This document shows positions 7,626 to 16,791 of a DNA stretch of 64,000 bases, in pieces; position 1 is the stretch's first letter; each line of letters begins with the position of its first letter. Origin of the DNA: Actinoallomurus sp963850195 (GTDB taxonomy: Bacteria > Actinomycetota > Actinomycetes > Streptosporangiales > Streptosporangiaceae); NCBI GenBank assembly GCA_963850195.1, contig CAWKKD010000001.1, forward strand, positions 62,001 to 126,000, given 5' to 3'. A program made the translations under genes and the position numbers. A model generated the notes under the pieces. It saw only the letters and a program-made list of their open reading frames with translations, made no database searches and was not told the DNA's origin.

Positions 7626-7946
7626 CTAGATGAACTCCGCGAGGTCCTTGAGAAGGGCCGCCTTCGGCTTGGCACCGATGATCTGCTTGACGACTTCGCC
7701 GCCCTTGTAGACGTTCAGTGTCGGGATCTGCATGATCCCGTACTCCGCCGGAACCTTCGGGTTCTCGTCGATGTTGAGCTTCACGATGGTGAGCTTGTCG
7801 GAATGCTCAGCGGCGATCTCCTCGAGGATCGGGCCCACCTGCCGGCAGGGACCACACCACTCCGCCCAGAAGTCGACGAGTACCGCCTTGTCGCTCTTGA
7901 GCACCTCCACCGGGAAGTCGGCGTCGGTGACGGCTTTGGTAGCCAC
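7626..7946 (-). CDS. trxA: Thioredoxin
   Basis: A 106-aa thioredoxin with the redox site WAEWCGPCRQ (Cys31 and Cys34) and the cis-Pro segment MQIPTLNVYKGG. It reduces cytoplasmic protein disulfides and is itself reduced by TrxB, encoded just upstream. The start is GTG with GAGGAG upstream. The 67-bp gap to trxB holds no terminator, so one transcript is likely. Confidence 0.97.
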   Translation of the reverse strand: MATKAVTDADFPVEVLKSDKAVLVDFWAEWCGPCRQVGPILEEIAAEHSDKLTIVKLNIDENPKVPAEYGIMQIPTLNVYKGGEVVKQIIGAKPKAALLKDLAEFI

Positions 7947-8013
7947 GGCATCTCCTCACTCGAATCGCACTACGCGATGACTGTCTACGGGAGCCGGAGC
8001 CCCCGGCTCACAC

Positions 8014-8994
8014 TCACGCCTGCTGCGGCGCGACTTCGCTCTCGGGCTGGCGCGTCAGGGACGCCGAGCCCTGCTCCTGCAGCCAGCGCTCGGCGTCGAG
8101 CGCGGCGGCGGAACCGGTGCCGGCCGCGGTGATGGCCTGACGGTAGCGGTGGTCGACGACATCGCCGGAGCCGAACACGCCGGAGATGTTGGTCTCCGTG
8201 CTGCCGGCGACGACCTTGAGGTAGCCCTCGCCGTCGAGGTCGAGCTGACCTTCGAACAGCTCCGTACGCGGCTCGTGGCCGATCGCGATGAACACGCCGG
8301 ACAGCTCGAGGGTGCGCTCCTCGCCGGTGTTGGTGTCGCGGAGGCGTACGCCGGTGACGCGGTCGTCGCCGAGGATGTCGGCGACCTCGGAGTCCCAGAC
8401 GAAGTGGATCTTGTCGTTCGCGAACGCGCGGTCCTGCATGATCTTGCTGGCGCGGAGCGCGGAGCGTCGGTGGATGACGTTCACGCGGCTGGCGAACCGG
8501 CTGAGGAAGATGGCCTCCTCCAGCGCGGAGTCGCCACCGCCGACGACGGCGATGTCCTTGTCGCGGAAGAAGAAGCCGTCACAGGTGGCGCACCAGGACA
8601 CGCCGTGGCCGGAGAGCTTCTTCTCGTTGGGCAGGCCAAGCTCGCGGTACTTCGACCCGGTGGCGATGACGACCGCCTTGGCGAGAAAGGTCTCGTCGCC
8701 CACCTTCACGACCTTCGGCGTGGCCGTCAGGTCGACCTCGGTGACGTCGTCGGTGACGAGCTCGGCGCCGAAGCGCTCAGCCTGCTTGCGCATGCTGTCC
8801 ATGAGGTCCGGGCCCATGATCCCGTCGGGGAAGCCGGGGAAGTTCTCCACCTCGGTGGTGTTCATCAAGGCACCGCCGGCGGTCACGGCGCCTTCGAAGA
8901 CCAGCGGCTTGAGGTCACCACGGGCGGCGTAGATCGCGGCCGTATAGCCCGCGGGCCCCGACCCGATGATGATCACGTTACGCACGTCGCTCAC
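8014..8994 (-). CDS. trxB: Thioredoxin-disulfide reductase
   Basis: This NADPH- and FAD-dependent reductase (326 aa) regenerates reduced thioredoxin. It shows the FAD motif IIIGSGPAGYTAAIYAAR at the N-terminus, the redox-active SWCATCDGFFF, the NADPH motif VVGGGDSALEEA and the C-terminal FAD segment GSGDVVDHRYRQAITAAGTG. The start is the GTG at 8994 with TAGGAGAGG upstream; the frame remains open upstream but that stretch is intergenic, with a promoter and the terminator of the next operon. Confidence 0.97.
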   Translation of the reverse strand: MSDVRNVIIIGSGPAGYTAAIYAARGDLKPLVFEGAVTAGGALMNTTEVENFPGFPDGIMGPDLMDSMRKQAERFGAELVTDDVTEVDLTATPKVVKVGDETFLAKAVVIATGSKYRELGLPNEKKLSGHGVSWCATCDGFFFRDKDIAVVGGGDSALEEAIFLSRFASRVNVIHRRSALRASKIMQDRAFANDKIHFVWDSEVADILGDDRVTGVRLRDTNTGEERTLELSGVFIAIGHEPRTELFEGQLDLDGEGYLKVVAGSTETNISGVFGSGDVVDHRYRQAITAAGTGSAAALDAERWLQEQGSASLTRQPESEVAPQQA

Positions 8995-9054
8995 TGTTGC
9001 GCCTCTCCTAGATCTCGGCGAAGACGGTCGGCCCGTTAGCTTCGCAGTGGCGTA

Positions 9055-9080
9055 AACCGATCCTAGGCCGCCGGGATTCC
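9055..9080 (-). promoter_or_regulatory. SigR/SigH-type promoter of trxBA
   Basis: On the minus strand GGAAT is followed after exactly 18 bases by GTT, the published consensus for promoters read by the thiol-oxidative-stress sigma factor SigR (Streptomyces) or SigH (mycobacteria), and trxBA is a classical target of it. The -10 element lies about 60 bases before the trxB start. Confidence 0.82.
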
Positions 9081-9107
9081 CGCCCACGCCATTCGCGCGT
9101 GGCCTGT

Positions 9108-9150
9108 GAAATGCAAAGACCGGCCGGTCCATGTACGGACCGGCCGGCTC
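9108..9150 (-). terminator. Terminator of the sigM/anti-sigma operon
   Basis: An 11-bp perfect stem (CCGGCCGGTCC / GGACCGGCCGG) with an ATGTAC loop; on the minus strand TCTTTGC follows. It separates the anti-sigma gene from the trxB promoter. Confidence 0.8.
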
Positions 9151-9169
9151 TATGCGTGAATCGGAAGAG

Positions 9170-9925
9170 TCAGTGTGCGACCTGCCGATGAACCACCAGA
9201 TCAAGGTCGTTGACGGAGCACTTCGCGCCGACGACCCAGACGTCCGCGTGGCCGGCATCGGCTCCGCGCAGGACGATGACGGTCGCCGGGCGGCCGTCGT
9301 ACGTCGCGGAGTCGACGAGTAGCGGGGCCTTCCCACCGGTCACACGGGTCACACAGCCCTCGGAGGGACCAGAGGCCGCGTTCATCGCATGTGGCTGACC
9401 CGGCGTCGCGGTCTTCGACAGCGACGTGGCGACCTGGGATGCGAGCCCCGCCGTGGTGTAGTCGGTGCCGGTCCGTACCACGGCGTACGGATCCGACCGC
9501 GCGGCCAGGGGCCGCGGTTTCGAGTCGGTGCGTGAGGGCTCCTCGACGGGCGGTTGCGACACCGCCGCGCTCCTGGAGTCCCCTTGGTCGATGACGGTGC
9601 GAACGGCGACGGCTCCTCCGCCGACGGCGACCACCGCCGCGGCGGCCGCTGCGACGAGTTGAAAGCGCCGAGCCTGCCGATGTGTGGGCAGGTGCGTCGC
9701 AGCCTCCGCGGCGATCGCGGCGTCGAGCCGATCCACCAGATGCGCGGGCATCGGCGGAAGCGGTGCGTCCGCGAGAACGCGGGACACCTCCGCTACCTCG
9801 GCGGCCCGCAAGCGGCAGTCGGCACAGTCGGCCAGGTGTCTTTCGGCGGACGTGGCCGTAGCGTCGTCGAGAATGCCCTCGGCGAAGTCGGCCAGCGCGT
9901 CATAGTCAAGGTGTGCGGCAGTCAC
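9170..9925 (-). CDS. Anti-sigma factor with zinc-binding domain, membrane anchored
   Basis: The 251-aa protein opens with a ZAS-type anti-sigma domain bearing the HxxxCxxC motif HLADCADC (His30, Cys34, Cys37). A single hydrophobic segment (LVAAAAAAVVAVGGGAVAV, about residues 90-108) follows, then an extracytoplasmic domain with two Cys. It presumably holds the co-encoded sigma factor inactive at the membrane. Its GTG start overlaps the sigma factor stop (GTGA), indicating translational coupling. Confidence 0.88.
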   Translation of the reverse strand: MTAAHLDYDALADFAEGILDDATATSAERHLADCADCRLRAAEVAEVSRVLADAPLPPMPAHLVDRLDAAIAAEAATHLPTHRQARRFQLVAAAAAAVVAVGGGAVAVRTVIDQGDSRSAAVSQPPVEEPSRTDSKPRPLAARSDPYAVVRTGTDYTTAGLASQVATSLSKTATPGQPHAMNAASGPSEGCVTRVTGGKAPLLVDSATYDGRPATVIVLRGADAGHADVWVVGAKCSVNDLDLVVHRQVAH

Positions 9926-10551
9926 GCGGGTGTGCCACCTCCTTCCTCCGCAGATTCGACGCCCGAGGGGCGTCCCTGGTTCCGCAGGTGTCCGAGAAGC
10001 GGCGCGAGCCGTGCCCTACCGCGAGCGCACCGGCTCTTGATCGTCCCAGGTGGGACCTCGAGAACCCGGGCGGCGTCGTCGACCGCGTACCCCATCATGT
10101 CGACGAGCACGAGGGCGGCTCGTTGCTCGAAGGGGATGCGTTTCAGTGCCTGGCTGACGTCGAGTGACAGCTCGTGCGCCGACGTCGGATCGCTGTTCTT
10201 CGGGGCGACCGAGTCGAGCGTGGCGTCGTCGCCCATCGGCACGACCGGCCGGATCGCCCGCCGTCGCAGGCGGTCGAGGCAGGCGTTGACGACGATGCGG
10301 TGCAGCCACGTCGTCACCGCCGCGTCGCCGCGAAACCGCCCCGCGGCCCGGTACGCCGACAGGAACGCGTCCTGCAGCGCGTCGGCCGCCTCCTCCTGGT
10401 CGCCGAGCGTTCGCAGCGCCACGGCCCACATTCGGTCGCGATGTCTGTGTACGAGCTCGGCGAACGCGTGTGGGTCACCACCCGCATGTCGTGAGAGCAG
10501 TTCCTTGTCCGGAACAGCCTCGACTGAGCGTCCCCCGCGCATGATGGCCAT
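9922..10551 (-). CDS. sigM: ECF RNA polymerase sigma factor, SigM-like
   Basis: A 209-aa sigma-70 family ECF factor. Region 2 contains FAELVHRHRDRMWAVALRTL and DALQDAFLSAYRAAGRFRG, and region 4 contains IPFEQRAALVLVDMMGYAVD and VPPGTIKSRCARGRARL. The family name follows from the position next to trxBA and murJ, where actinobacterial sigM sits. The downstream anti-sigma gene overlaps by four bases. I could not identify an autoregulatory promoter with confidence in the 207-bp gap upstream. Confidence 0.9.
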   Translation of the reverse strand: MAIMRGGRSVEAVPDKELLSRHAGGDPHAFAELVHRHRDRMWAVALRTLGDQEEAADALQDAFLSAYRAAGRFRGDAAVTTWLHRIVVNACLDRLRRRAIRPVVPMGDDATLDSVAPKNSDPTSAHELSLDVSQALKRIPFEQRAALVLVDMMGYAVDDAARVLEVPPGTIKSRCARGRARLAPLLGHLRNQGRPSGVESAEEGGGTPA

Positions 10552-10758
10552 ATTCCGTCAGCCCGTCCCGTAGCCGACCACATCGTCAATGGTGTGCCGG
10601 GCCCGTCCGATACTCCCCATGCGATCGTCGGCAGAGTCGTACGGCGCCGGAAGATGGCGCGCGATCGACCGACGAATACCGCGTTCTCCGTCTCGGGGGG
10701 CCTTCAGCACGCACCCGATGGTAGCCGTCCGCGCTGTTTCGTGCCCGTTGTGACGGGA

Positions 10759-12297
10759 TCAGCCCGATCCGTACACCGCGACGTTGTTGACCTTGATCTG
10801 GTATAGGCCGACCTTGGGCAGTTTCGTGAACCACAGCAGGACGTACTGGCCCTTGGCCTTCCCGCCCTTCAGCGTGAAGGTACCGCTCGCCGGACCGGTG
10901 TCGGTCTGGCGCATGTTGGCGTCCTGTGAGTCGCCGACCTGGAGCTGGACGGTGCCCTGCTCGGTGGCCTGAGGCATGGTGACCTCGATCCGGTCGACGT
11001 TGACCGGATGGCCCATGTCGAGCATCAGGCCGAGGCCCTTCTTGTACCGGCCGTAATGCGGGTCCAGGTAGTGCTGGGTGCCCCAGAAGCTGCCGTCGCT
11101 GCCGTCGATGGCCTTGCCAGGGGCCTTGGGCAGCGACAGGTCGGGGTGACCGCCCGGAGACGGGTCGAAGCCCTTGGCGCTCTGCGGAGAGAGCTTCTTC
11201 GGGCCCGGCTTGCCGGCCGGGCCGGTCTTCGTACCGGCCTTGCTGGGGGAATCTCCGCCGGTGGCGCCCATCTTGCTGATCCCCCAGCCGCCGAGGCCGA
11301 CGATGATCAGCAGTCCGACCGCGAGCGCGGCCATGACGGGCCGGCTGACGCCGCCCTCGCGATCCACCGAGTGACGAGCCGGGGAGGTCGTACGACGGGT
11401 CGACGGCGACGCGTCCGGGACGGTACGTGTGGGCGAGTCGACCGGGGACGTCGAGGTGCTCGAGGCCGCGGAGTCGGGGCGCGGCACCACCGCGGGCGGG
11501 GTCGAACCCACCAGCGGCACGAACGGCAGCGGCGAGCGCGGTACCTGGGCAAGGGCGTCGGCGAAGGCCGACGGCGTGCTGAGCGGCTCCTCCGCGCCGT
11601 GCAGGGGAAGGTGCAGGGCGCGGCAGGCGATCAGATCGAGGTTCTGCGGGACGCCGGGGCGTACCTGGCTCGGCGGGAGCGCGCGGCCGTCGCCGCCGGT
11701 CGGGGCGAGCGGAAGCTGGGTGCCCTCGGTGCCGCACCAGTGCCCGGTGAGGGCGGCGTACAGCATGTGGGCCAGGCCCTGGGTGTCGTCGCCGGCCGGG
11801 CTGTCGGAGGTCATGCCGGACAGCACGGCCTCGACGCCGAGGCCGGTGACCTTGACGGTGCCGCCGCTGGTCCACACGAGGTTGTGCGGCGTGAGGCAGA
11901 GGTGGGCCAGACCGGCGCTGTGCGCGGAGGTGAGCGCCTCGGAGGCCTCCAGGAGGAACGCCGCCGCGCGGTCGGCCTCCATGGGGCCCTCGGTGAGCAG
12001 GTCCTCGAGCGTCTCGCCCGTGACCCACTCGCTGACGACATAGGCACGCTCGCCGCTGTCGTCGGCGTCGAACACCTGGGTGAGGCGGGGGTCGGTCAGG
12101 CGGCTGGCGGCCCGGGCGGCGGTGACGACGTCGTGGACACGTGGGAAGCCCGGCGCGAACGTGAGTACGGCCACCGGACGGGCGAGAATCTCGTCGGTGG
12201 CCTTCCAGAAGGTGGATCCACCCGCCTCGCTGACGCGGTCGTCCAGACGGAAACGACCGGCGAGCCGGGTTCCAGGTTCAATGACGGACGTACTCAA
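10759..12297 (-). CDS. Membrane pseudokinase with extracellular discoidin-like domain (MurJ partner)
   Basis: The 512-aa protein has an N-terminal Ser/Thr-kinase-like domain that lacks catalytic residues: the usual VAIK lysine is replaced (PVAVLTF), the HRD loop reads HLCLTPHNLVW without the Asp, and DFG is replaced by TGLG. One membrane helix (about 320-340, VMAALAVGLLIIVGLGGWG) leads to an extracellular domain resembling the discoidin/sugar-binding domain fused to MviN in mycobacteria. There the pseudokinase is phosphorylated and binds FhaA to control lipid II flipping. Here it is a separate gene downstream of murJ, so the same role is inferred. Confidence 0.82.
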   Translation of the reverse strand: MSTSVIEPGTRLAGRFRLDDRVSEAGGSTFWKATDEILARPVAVLTFAPGFPRVHDVVTAARAASRLTDPRLTQVFDADDSGERAYVVSEWVTGETLEDLLTEGPMEADRAAAFLLEASEALTSAHSAGLAHLCLTPHNLVWTSGGTVKVTGLGVEAVLSGMTSDSPAGDDTQGLAHMLYAALTGHWCGTEGTQLPLAPTGGDGRALPPSQVRPGVPQNLDLIACRALHLPLHGAEEPLSTPSAFADALAQVPRSPLPFVPLVGSTPPAVVPRPDSAASSTSTSPVDSPTRTVPDASPSTRRTTSPARHSVDREGGVSRPVMAALAVGLLIIVGLGGWGISKMGATGGDSPSKAGTKTGPAGKPGPKKLSPQSAKGFDPSPGGHPDLSLPKAPGKAIDGSDGSFWGTQHYLDPHYGRYKKGLGLMLDMGHPVNVDRIEVTMPQATEQGTVQLQVGDSQDANMRQTDTGPASGTFTLKGGKAKGQYVLLWFTKLPKVGLYQIKVNNVAVYGSG

Positions 12298-12487
12298 CGC
12301 GTCGTCCGGCGCAGGTAATCGCGTCCCATGTTCAGTGCCGTGGCTCCCTTACGCCCTCGACCCTCCCTCGATGCCTCGTGGGCGGCTGGCAACGCGGCCG
12401 CTCCGCCCGTTGGTAGGACGCTCGAGGAGCGTCTTTGGGTTACTACCCGTAGATGGCCGCGCTCTCCCACCATACGGGCATGATCTC

Positions 12488-14206
12488 CTAACTCGAGACA
12501 CGTCCGGGCAACCTGCCCATGATGGTCCGGGTCAGGGTTTCCAGCTCCGAGATGCGCATCTTCCTTGCGACCAGCACGTACAGCAGGCCCGCACCGGCGC
12601 CTCCGACGATGAGTGCCGCGACCGAGGTCACGACGTGGTAATAGAAAAGCTTCAAGAAGACCTCGTGCACGCCCAAGGCGAACCCGAAGGCCGGCAAGGT
12701 CGCGATGGCGATCTTCAGATGAGTCGTCACTATGTGTCGCGTTTCGAGCCCTTCGAGGCGGCCGCGCAGGATCAGCCCGGCCACGACGCAACCGACCGAC
12801 CAGGAGATGCCGAGTGCGATCGCGATGCCCTCGACGACCATATCGGTCGGCAGCGTCATCGACCCGACGACACCGAGAGTGATACTGATCGCTATGTTGC
12901 CGATGGCGATGAGCGCCGGGGTCCGCGTGTCCGCGAGGGCGTAGAACACCCGCAGCAGGAGCTGGAAGATCGCGAACGGCACCAGCGCCAGCGTGAACGC
13001 CTGCACGACGTTGGAGATCATCAGCGCGTCGGCCAGGCCGGTCGACCCGTGGGCGAAGAACGCCGTGGTCAGCTCGGGGCTCAGCGCGAACAGCAGGGCC
13101 GCCGACGGCACGATGATCACGGACGAGAGGTTGAGACCCGAGGACATGTCCTCGCGCACCAGGTCGAGGCGTTGCTCCGAGGCGTGCCGGCTCATCCGCG
13201 GCAGCAGCGCCGTGATCACCGATACACCGACGATCGCGTACGGGAGCTGGAACAGCAGGTAAGCGTTGTTCCACGGGGTCAGGCCCACGCCGTAGCCGAG
13301 GTGCTCCTTCTGCCCGCGCACCCCGGCGCGTACGGCGATGTTGGTGTTGACCACGAAGCCGACCTGCATGATCGCGACGTAGAGCAGGGTCCACAGGGCC
13401 ATGCCGCCGACCGGGGCAAGCTCCTCGCGCCGGAAGTCGAAGCGCGGCCGGAAGCGGAAGCCGACCGCGCGCAGCGACGGCCACATCGCGATCGTCTGCA
13501 CGATGATGCCGAGCGTGGTGCCGCCCGCCAGCAGCGCGATCTCACCGCTGCTGATGTTGGTCGGCGTGGCGCCGGGACCGGCCACGAGCAGGAACGCGCC
13601 GCCGATGACGATGACGACGATGCTGTTCAGCACCGGCGTCCACATCGGCGCGGCGAAGCTGCCACGAGCGTTCAGGGAGGCACCGGCCAGCGCGCCGACG
13701 CCGTAGAAGAAGATCTGCGGCAGGAAGAACAGCGCGAAGATCACCGCGAGGCGGTGCTGGTCGGGCGTGAAGTCGCCGGCGTACAGGTCGACCAGGAGCG
13801 GCGCGCAGAGCATCGCGATGCCGGTGAGGACCATCAGCCCGCCGAGCACGATGGTCAGCAGCCGCGCCTCGTACTCCTCGCCGTACGCGCGGTCCTTCTC
13901 CAGCGCACGCACGAGCATCGGCACGTGGACGGCGGTGAGGATGCCGCCGAGCAGCATGTCGTAGACGACGTTGGGGAAGGTGTTGGCGACGTTGTAGACG
14001 TCGCCGAGCGGTCCGGTGCCCAGCGCGATGACGATCACCGCGTTGCGGATGAAGCCGAGCAGCCGCGAGGCGATCGTGCCCACCGCCATGACGGCGCTGG
14101 ACTTCAGCAGGCCGCCGACGCCCCGGGCGCGCGAGGCGTCCTCGACGGCGGCGATCTCCGGCAGCGTGCCGGTGGTGTCCGTCCCGCCCGGGTCCACGTC
14201 AGTCAA
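12488..14206 (-). CDS. murJ: Lipid II flippase MurJ (MviN)
   Basis: A 572-aa polytopic membrane protein of the MOP superfamily that translocates lipid II for peptidoglycan synthesis. Family segments include IASRLLGFIRNAVI near the N-terminus, then DVYNVANTFPNVVYDMLLGG, PYAIVGVSVITALLPRMSR and FYALADTRTPALIAI. The number of hydrophobic segments is consistent with 14 helices. It appears to start with TTG at 14206, overlapping the DUF6049 stop by eight bases; a GTG at 14197 is an alternative. The separate pseudokinase gene follows 190 bp downstream. Confidence 0.96.
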   Translation of the reverse strand: MTDVDPGGTDTTGTLPEIAAVEDASRARGVGGLLKSSAVMAVGTIASRLLGFIRNAVIVIALGTGPLGDVYNVANTFPNVVYDMLLGGILTAVHVPMLVRALEKDRAYGEEYEARLLTIVLGGLMVLTGIAMLCAPLLVDLYAGDFTPDQHRLAVIFALFFLPQIFFYGVGALAGASLNARGSFAAPMWTPVLNSIVVIVIGGAFLLVAGPGATPTNISSGEIALLAGGTTLGIIVQTIAMWPSLRAVGFRFRPRFDFRREELAPVGGMALWTLLYVAIMQVGFVVNTNIAVRAGVRGQKEHLGYGVGLTPWNNAYLLFQLPYAIVGVSVITALLPRMSRHASEQRLDLVREDMSSGLNLSSVIIVPSAALLFALSPELTTAFFAHGSTGLADALMISNVVQAFTLALVPFAIFQLLLRVFYALADTRTPALIAIGNIAISITLGVVGSMTLPTDMVVEGIAIALGISWSVGCVVAGLILRGRLEGLETRHIVTTHLKIAIATLPAFGFALGVHEVFLKLFYYHVVTSVAALIVGGAGAGLLYVLVARKMRISELETLTRTIMGRLPGRVSS

Positions 14207-16256
14207 CGGACTCCTCCGCTCGTTCGGATCGACGTCGGATCACGCGGAAGCCGACGCCGACGAAGAGTACGGCAAGTGAGACGCCCGTGATGAGCAGTGC
14301 GGTTCGACCGATTCCGTTCGCGCGTACGCGCAGCACCCGCGTGGTGCCGAACGGCCGGCCGTCGGCGGCCAGCAGCTCGATGTTCACGTACGCGAGCCCG
14401 TTCGCCGCGGACTGCATGTGCAGGATGACCTGATCCTTGTGCCCGGCCTCGAGGTTCAGCGTGCGGTCGACGGAGTCCACGCGCAGGCGCGTGTCGTTCT
14501 GGGAGTAGACGTGCAGCCGGACGTTGACGGTGCCCTTGTCCAGGCCGTTGGAGATCGTGATCGGGATGCGGGCGGACTTGCCCGCCATCGTGACGTCCGC
14601 GTCGTTGAGGACGTGGACCTTCCTGGCGGTCTGCCCCAGCTCGACGTCGAGCTCCTTGCGCAGTGCCGTACCGCGGCGTGAGTGGCCGTCCCACGCCGAT
14701 GACTCGGTGCGCGGCACGCCCAGCGGGAAGTCGCTCTCCGGCGGCTGGAAGATCGAGGTGAACCGCTTGATCCGCGTGCCCAGGTCCTTGACCTGGCGTA
14801 GGTAGGACGCGCTCAGGTCGGAGGTGCCCTTCTGCGGCTGGAACGCGCGAGGGGGGTTCACCGGCTTGAGCCGGTCGACGTCGTTCAGCGTGACGGGCTT
14901 GAGCCACGGCGCGTGCGCGGAGTAGCTCAGCACGGCCTTGGCGAACGCCGGGTCCGGGTTCCACCGGCGCGGCGGGGTCACGACGATGGTCCGCGCGTTG
15001 CGCGGCATCTCCGCGGTGATCATGGCCGTCTCGGCGAGGAACCGCTGCTCGGCGAGGACGGTCGCCCCGGCGGCGTGGGTGCCGGAGGCCAGTACGCGGC
15101 GCAGCGTCTCGTCGTAGGCGACCAGACGCATGTCGGTGCCCCCGACGCTCTTGGTCATCACCGGGTCGGGCGTGTAGGTCTGCGCCCCGTAGTCGGGCAG
15201 GACCGTGCTGCTCAGCAGGACCGTACGCGCGCCGCTCGCGGCCAGCGCGGACAGCGTGTTCTGGTCGGTGAGCCCATCCGGTGGCATGGACACGGTGGTG
15301 CCGGCGTTGCCGGTGATCCCGGCACCGGCGAGCTTCGGCACGGCCACGTCGGTGGCCGCCTTGACGTCCTTGCCCATGTGGCGCTGGGCGAGCGCGGCCA
15401 CGTCGGGGTCGGCGTACGGCGTGGCGATCACACGCTCGGGGCCGACGGCGTTGTGCAGCGACACGAGCCAGGAGGCCGCCGCGACGCTGTGCGAGCGCTT
15501 CACCGAACCCTTGATCGTGTATCCGTCGTCCTTGGCCATCTGCGCGGCGTCGTCGACGAGGCTCGGGTCGACGAGCCAGCTCACCGGGGTCGGGGTACGC
15601 GCGGCGGCGGACACGAGCGTGGAGAGACGGCCGCCGCCGAGCTGGCGTTCGAGCCCGTCGTCGAGGAACGTCGCGTCGTTCGCGCGGTGCGGCTGGTCGA
15701 CGACCGGCCAGACCCAGGCGATCTTGGTTTTCGCGGTGCTGGTGCCCTTGGGGAAGTAGGTGACGAGCGTGCGCTGGCGGCCGAGGACCGCGCCGGCGGC
15801 GTTGTAGACCTCGACGGAGATCGGGTAGACGCCGAAGCCCGTCAGGCCCATCTGCCGCACCGCGATCGACAGGGTGAAGGCCTGCCGCCCGTCGACGGGC
15901 AGGCTCGCCGGCAGCGAGTGGATCGGGCCGAGGTGTACGGGTTCGCCGCCCTTGCCGTCGGCGTAGCCGTCGAGCTCGCCCCGGCTCGTCAGCGGCCGGG
16001 CGCCGTACAGGAGGCGTACCGAGACGCGCTGGTAGGGGGTCTCGGACTGGTTGGTCAGCTGACCGCGTACCTGGAGCGTGGACTTCTGGGTGAGATAGCG
16101 GGCGGGCCCGACCGAGCCGAACGTCACGTTGACGGGCGGCTTGGGCGCGGGCTGGCGCGCACGCGAGGCGTGGTGCGGCGCCGTCTCAGGGGTGGCCGCG
16201 AGCGCGGGCGCGCCGGTGAGCACGAGCGGAACGACGAAGGCGAGCAGCCGTTTCAC
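14199..16256 (-). CDS. DUF6049 family secreted/membrane-anchored protein
   Basis: A 685-aa protein with a signal peptide (KRLLAFVVPLVLTGAPALAA), a large extracytoplasmic region and a single C-terminal membrane helix (LLITGVSLAVLFVGVGFRVI) before a basic tail. This architecture and the place between a nudix gene and murJ match DUF6049, a conserved actinobacterial family of unknown function, probably linked to cell-envelope assembly. The GTG start overlaps the nudix stop (GTGA), so translation is coupled, and murJ overlaps its end. Confidence 0.82.
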   Translation of the reverse strand: MKRLLAFVVPLVLTGAPALAATPETAPHHASRARQPAPKPPVNVTFGSVGPARYLTQKSTLQVRGQLTNQSETPYQRVSVRLLYGARPLTSRGELDGYADGKGGEPVHLGPIHSLPASLPVDGRQAFTLSIAVRQMGLTGFGVYPISVEVYNAAGAVLGRQRTLVTYFPKGTSTAKTKIAWVWPVVDQPHRANDATFLDDGLERQLGGGRLSTLVSAAARTPTPVSWLVDPSLVDDAAQMAKDDGYTIKGSVKRSHSVAAASWLVSLHNAVGPERVIATPYADPDVAALAQRHMGKDVKAATDVAVPKLAGAGITGNAGTTVSMPPDGLTDQNTLSALAASGARTVLLSSTVLPDYGAQTYTPDPVMTKSVGGTDMRLVAYDETLRRVLASGTHAAGATVLAEQRFLAETAMITAEMPRNARTIVVTPPRRWNPDPAFAKAVLSYSAHAPWLKPVTLNDVDRLKPVNPPRAFQPQKGTSDLSASYLRQVKDLGTRIKRFTSIFQPPESDFPLGVPRTESSAWDGHSRRGTALRKELDVELGQTARKVHVLNDADVTMAGKSARIPITISNGLDKGTVNVRLHVYSQNDTRLRVDSVDRTLNLEAGHKDQVILHMQSAANGLAYVNIELLAADGRPFGTTRVLRVRANGIGRTALLITGVSLAVLFVGVGFRVIRRRSERAEESVD

Positions 16257-16747
16257 GTGGCGCTCGCGAGCAGTCGGGGAACGGACACGACGAGGCGGCG
16301 TTCGTCCGCGTGCGCGAGACGTCCGGCCACCTCCTCGAGGGGGAACCAGGCCACCTCGGCGACCTCCTGGTCGGCGTCGGACAGTGCACCGCCGACGGCG
16401 AGCATCAGGTGGTGGTGGACCGTCTTGTGTATGCGGTGTCGGTCCGCGGCGAACCAGTAGTCGATGGAGCCGAGCGATGCCACGATCTTGCCGCGGATGC
16501 CGGTCTCCTCCTCGACCTCCCGCACCGCTGCCTCCTCGATCGTCTCTTGCGCTTCGACATGGCCCTTGGGCAGTGACCACCGGAGCCGGCCCTCGCGGTC
16601 ATGACGCGCGATCAGCGCGGCGCGCGGAATGCCCCCGACGTCGACGACCAGGCCGCCGGCCGAGGTCTCCTCACGGTGCCGGTCCGATGGCGTGGACCGG
16701 CGTGACTGTCGACGCTGGCGGGGCACGGCGGCAATCGTAGTAGCCAC
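16253..16747 (-). CDS. NUDIX hydrolase
   Basis: A 164-aa protein containing the complete Nudix box GHVEAQETIEEAAVREVEEETGI (written here as G-x5-E-x7-REVEEETGI; residues about 62-84) for hydrolysis of a nucleoside diphosphate-linked substrate. The upstream KGH and the strand SAGGLVVD are typical of the fold. The substrate cannot be read from sequence. It is first in the leftward nudix-DUF6049-murJ-pseudokinase cluster; a basic N-terminus of ~25 residues precedes the domain. Confidence 0.9.
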   Translation of the reverse strand: MATTIAAVPRQRRQSRRSTPSDRHREETSAGGLVVDVGGIPRAALIARHDREGRLRWSLPKGHVEAQETIEEAAVREVEEETGIRGKIVASLGSIDYWFAADRHRIHKTVHHHLMLAVGGALSDADQEVAEVAWFPLEEVAGRLAHADERRLVVSVPRLLASAT

Positions 16748-16791
16748 TCATGCGTAATCGGTCATTGCGCCGGACGATTGGACGCGGTGAT

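Noticed and set aside
10552..10758. SigM-type autoregulatory promoter upstream of sigM
   Set aside because: No pair resembling GGAAC-N16/17-GTT-like elements could be placed with confidence in this gap.
12080..14290. 736-codon rightward open frame
   Set aside because: It is antisense to murJ and the pseudokinase start; composition (Arg/His/Asp-rich) is typical of a shadow frame in GC-rich DNA.
16247..16260. Half-match to parS (GTTTCACGTGGCGC) at the start of the DUF6049 gene
   Set aside because: The right half does not match; the CACGTGAAAC run is simply the GTG start and Lys/Arg codons of the gene read on the other strand.
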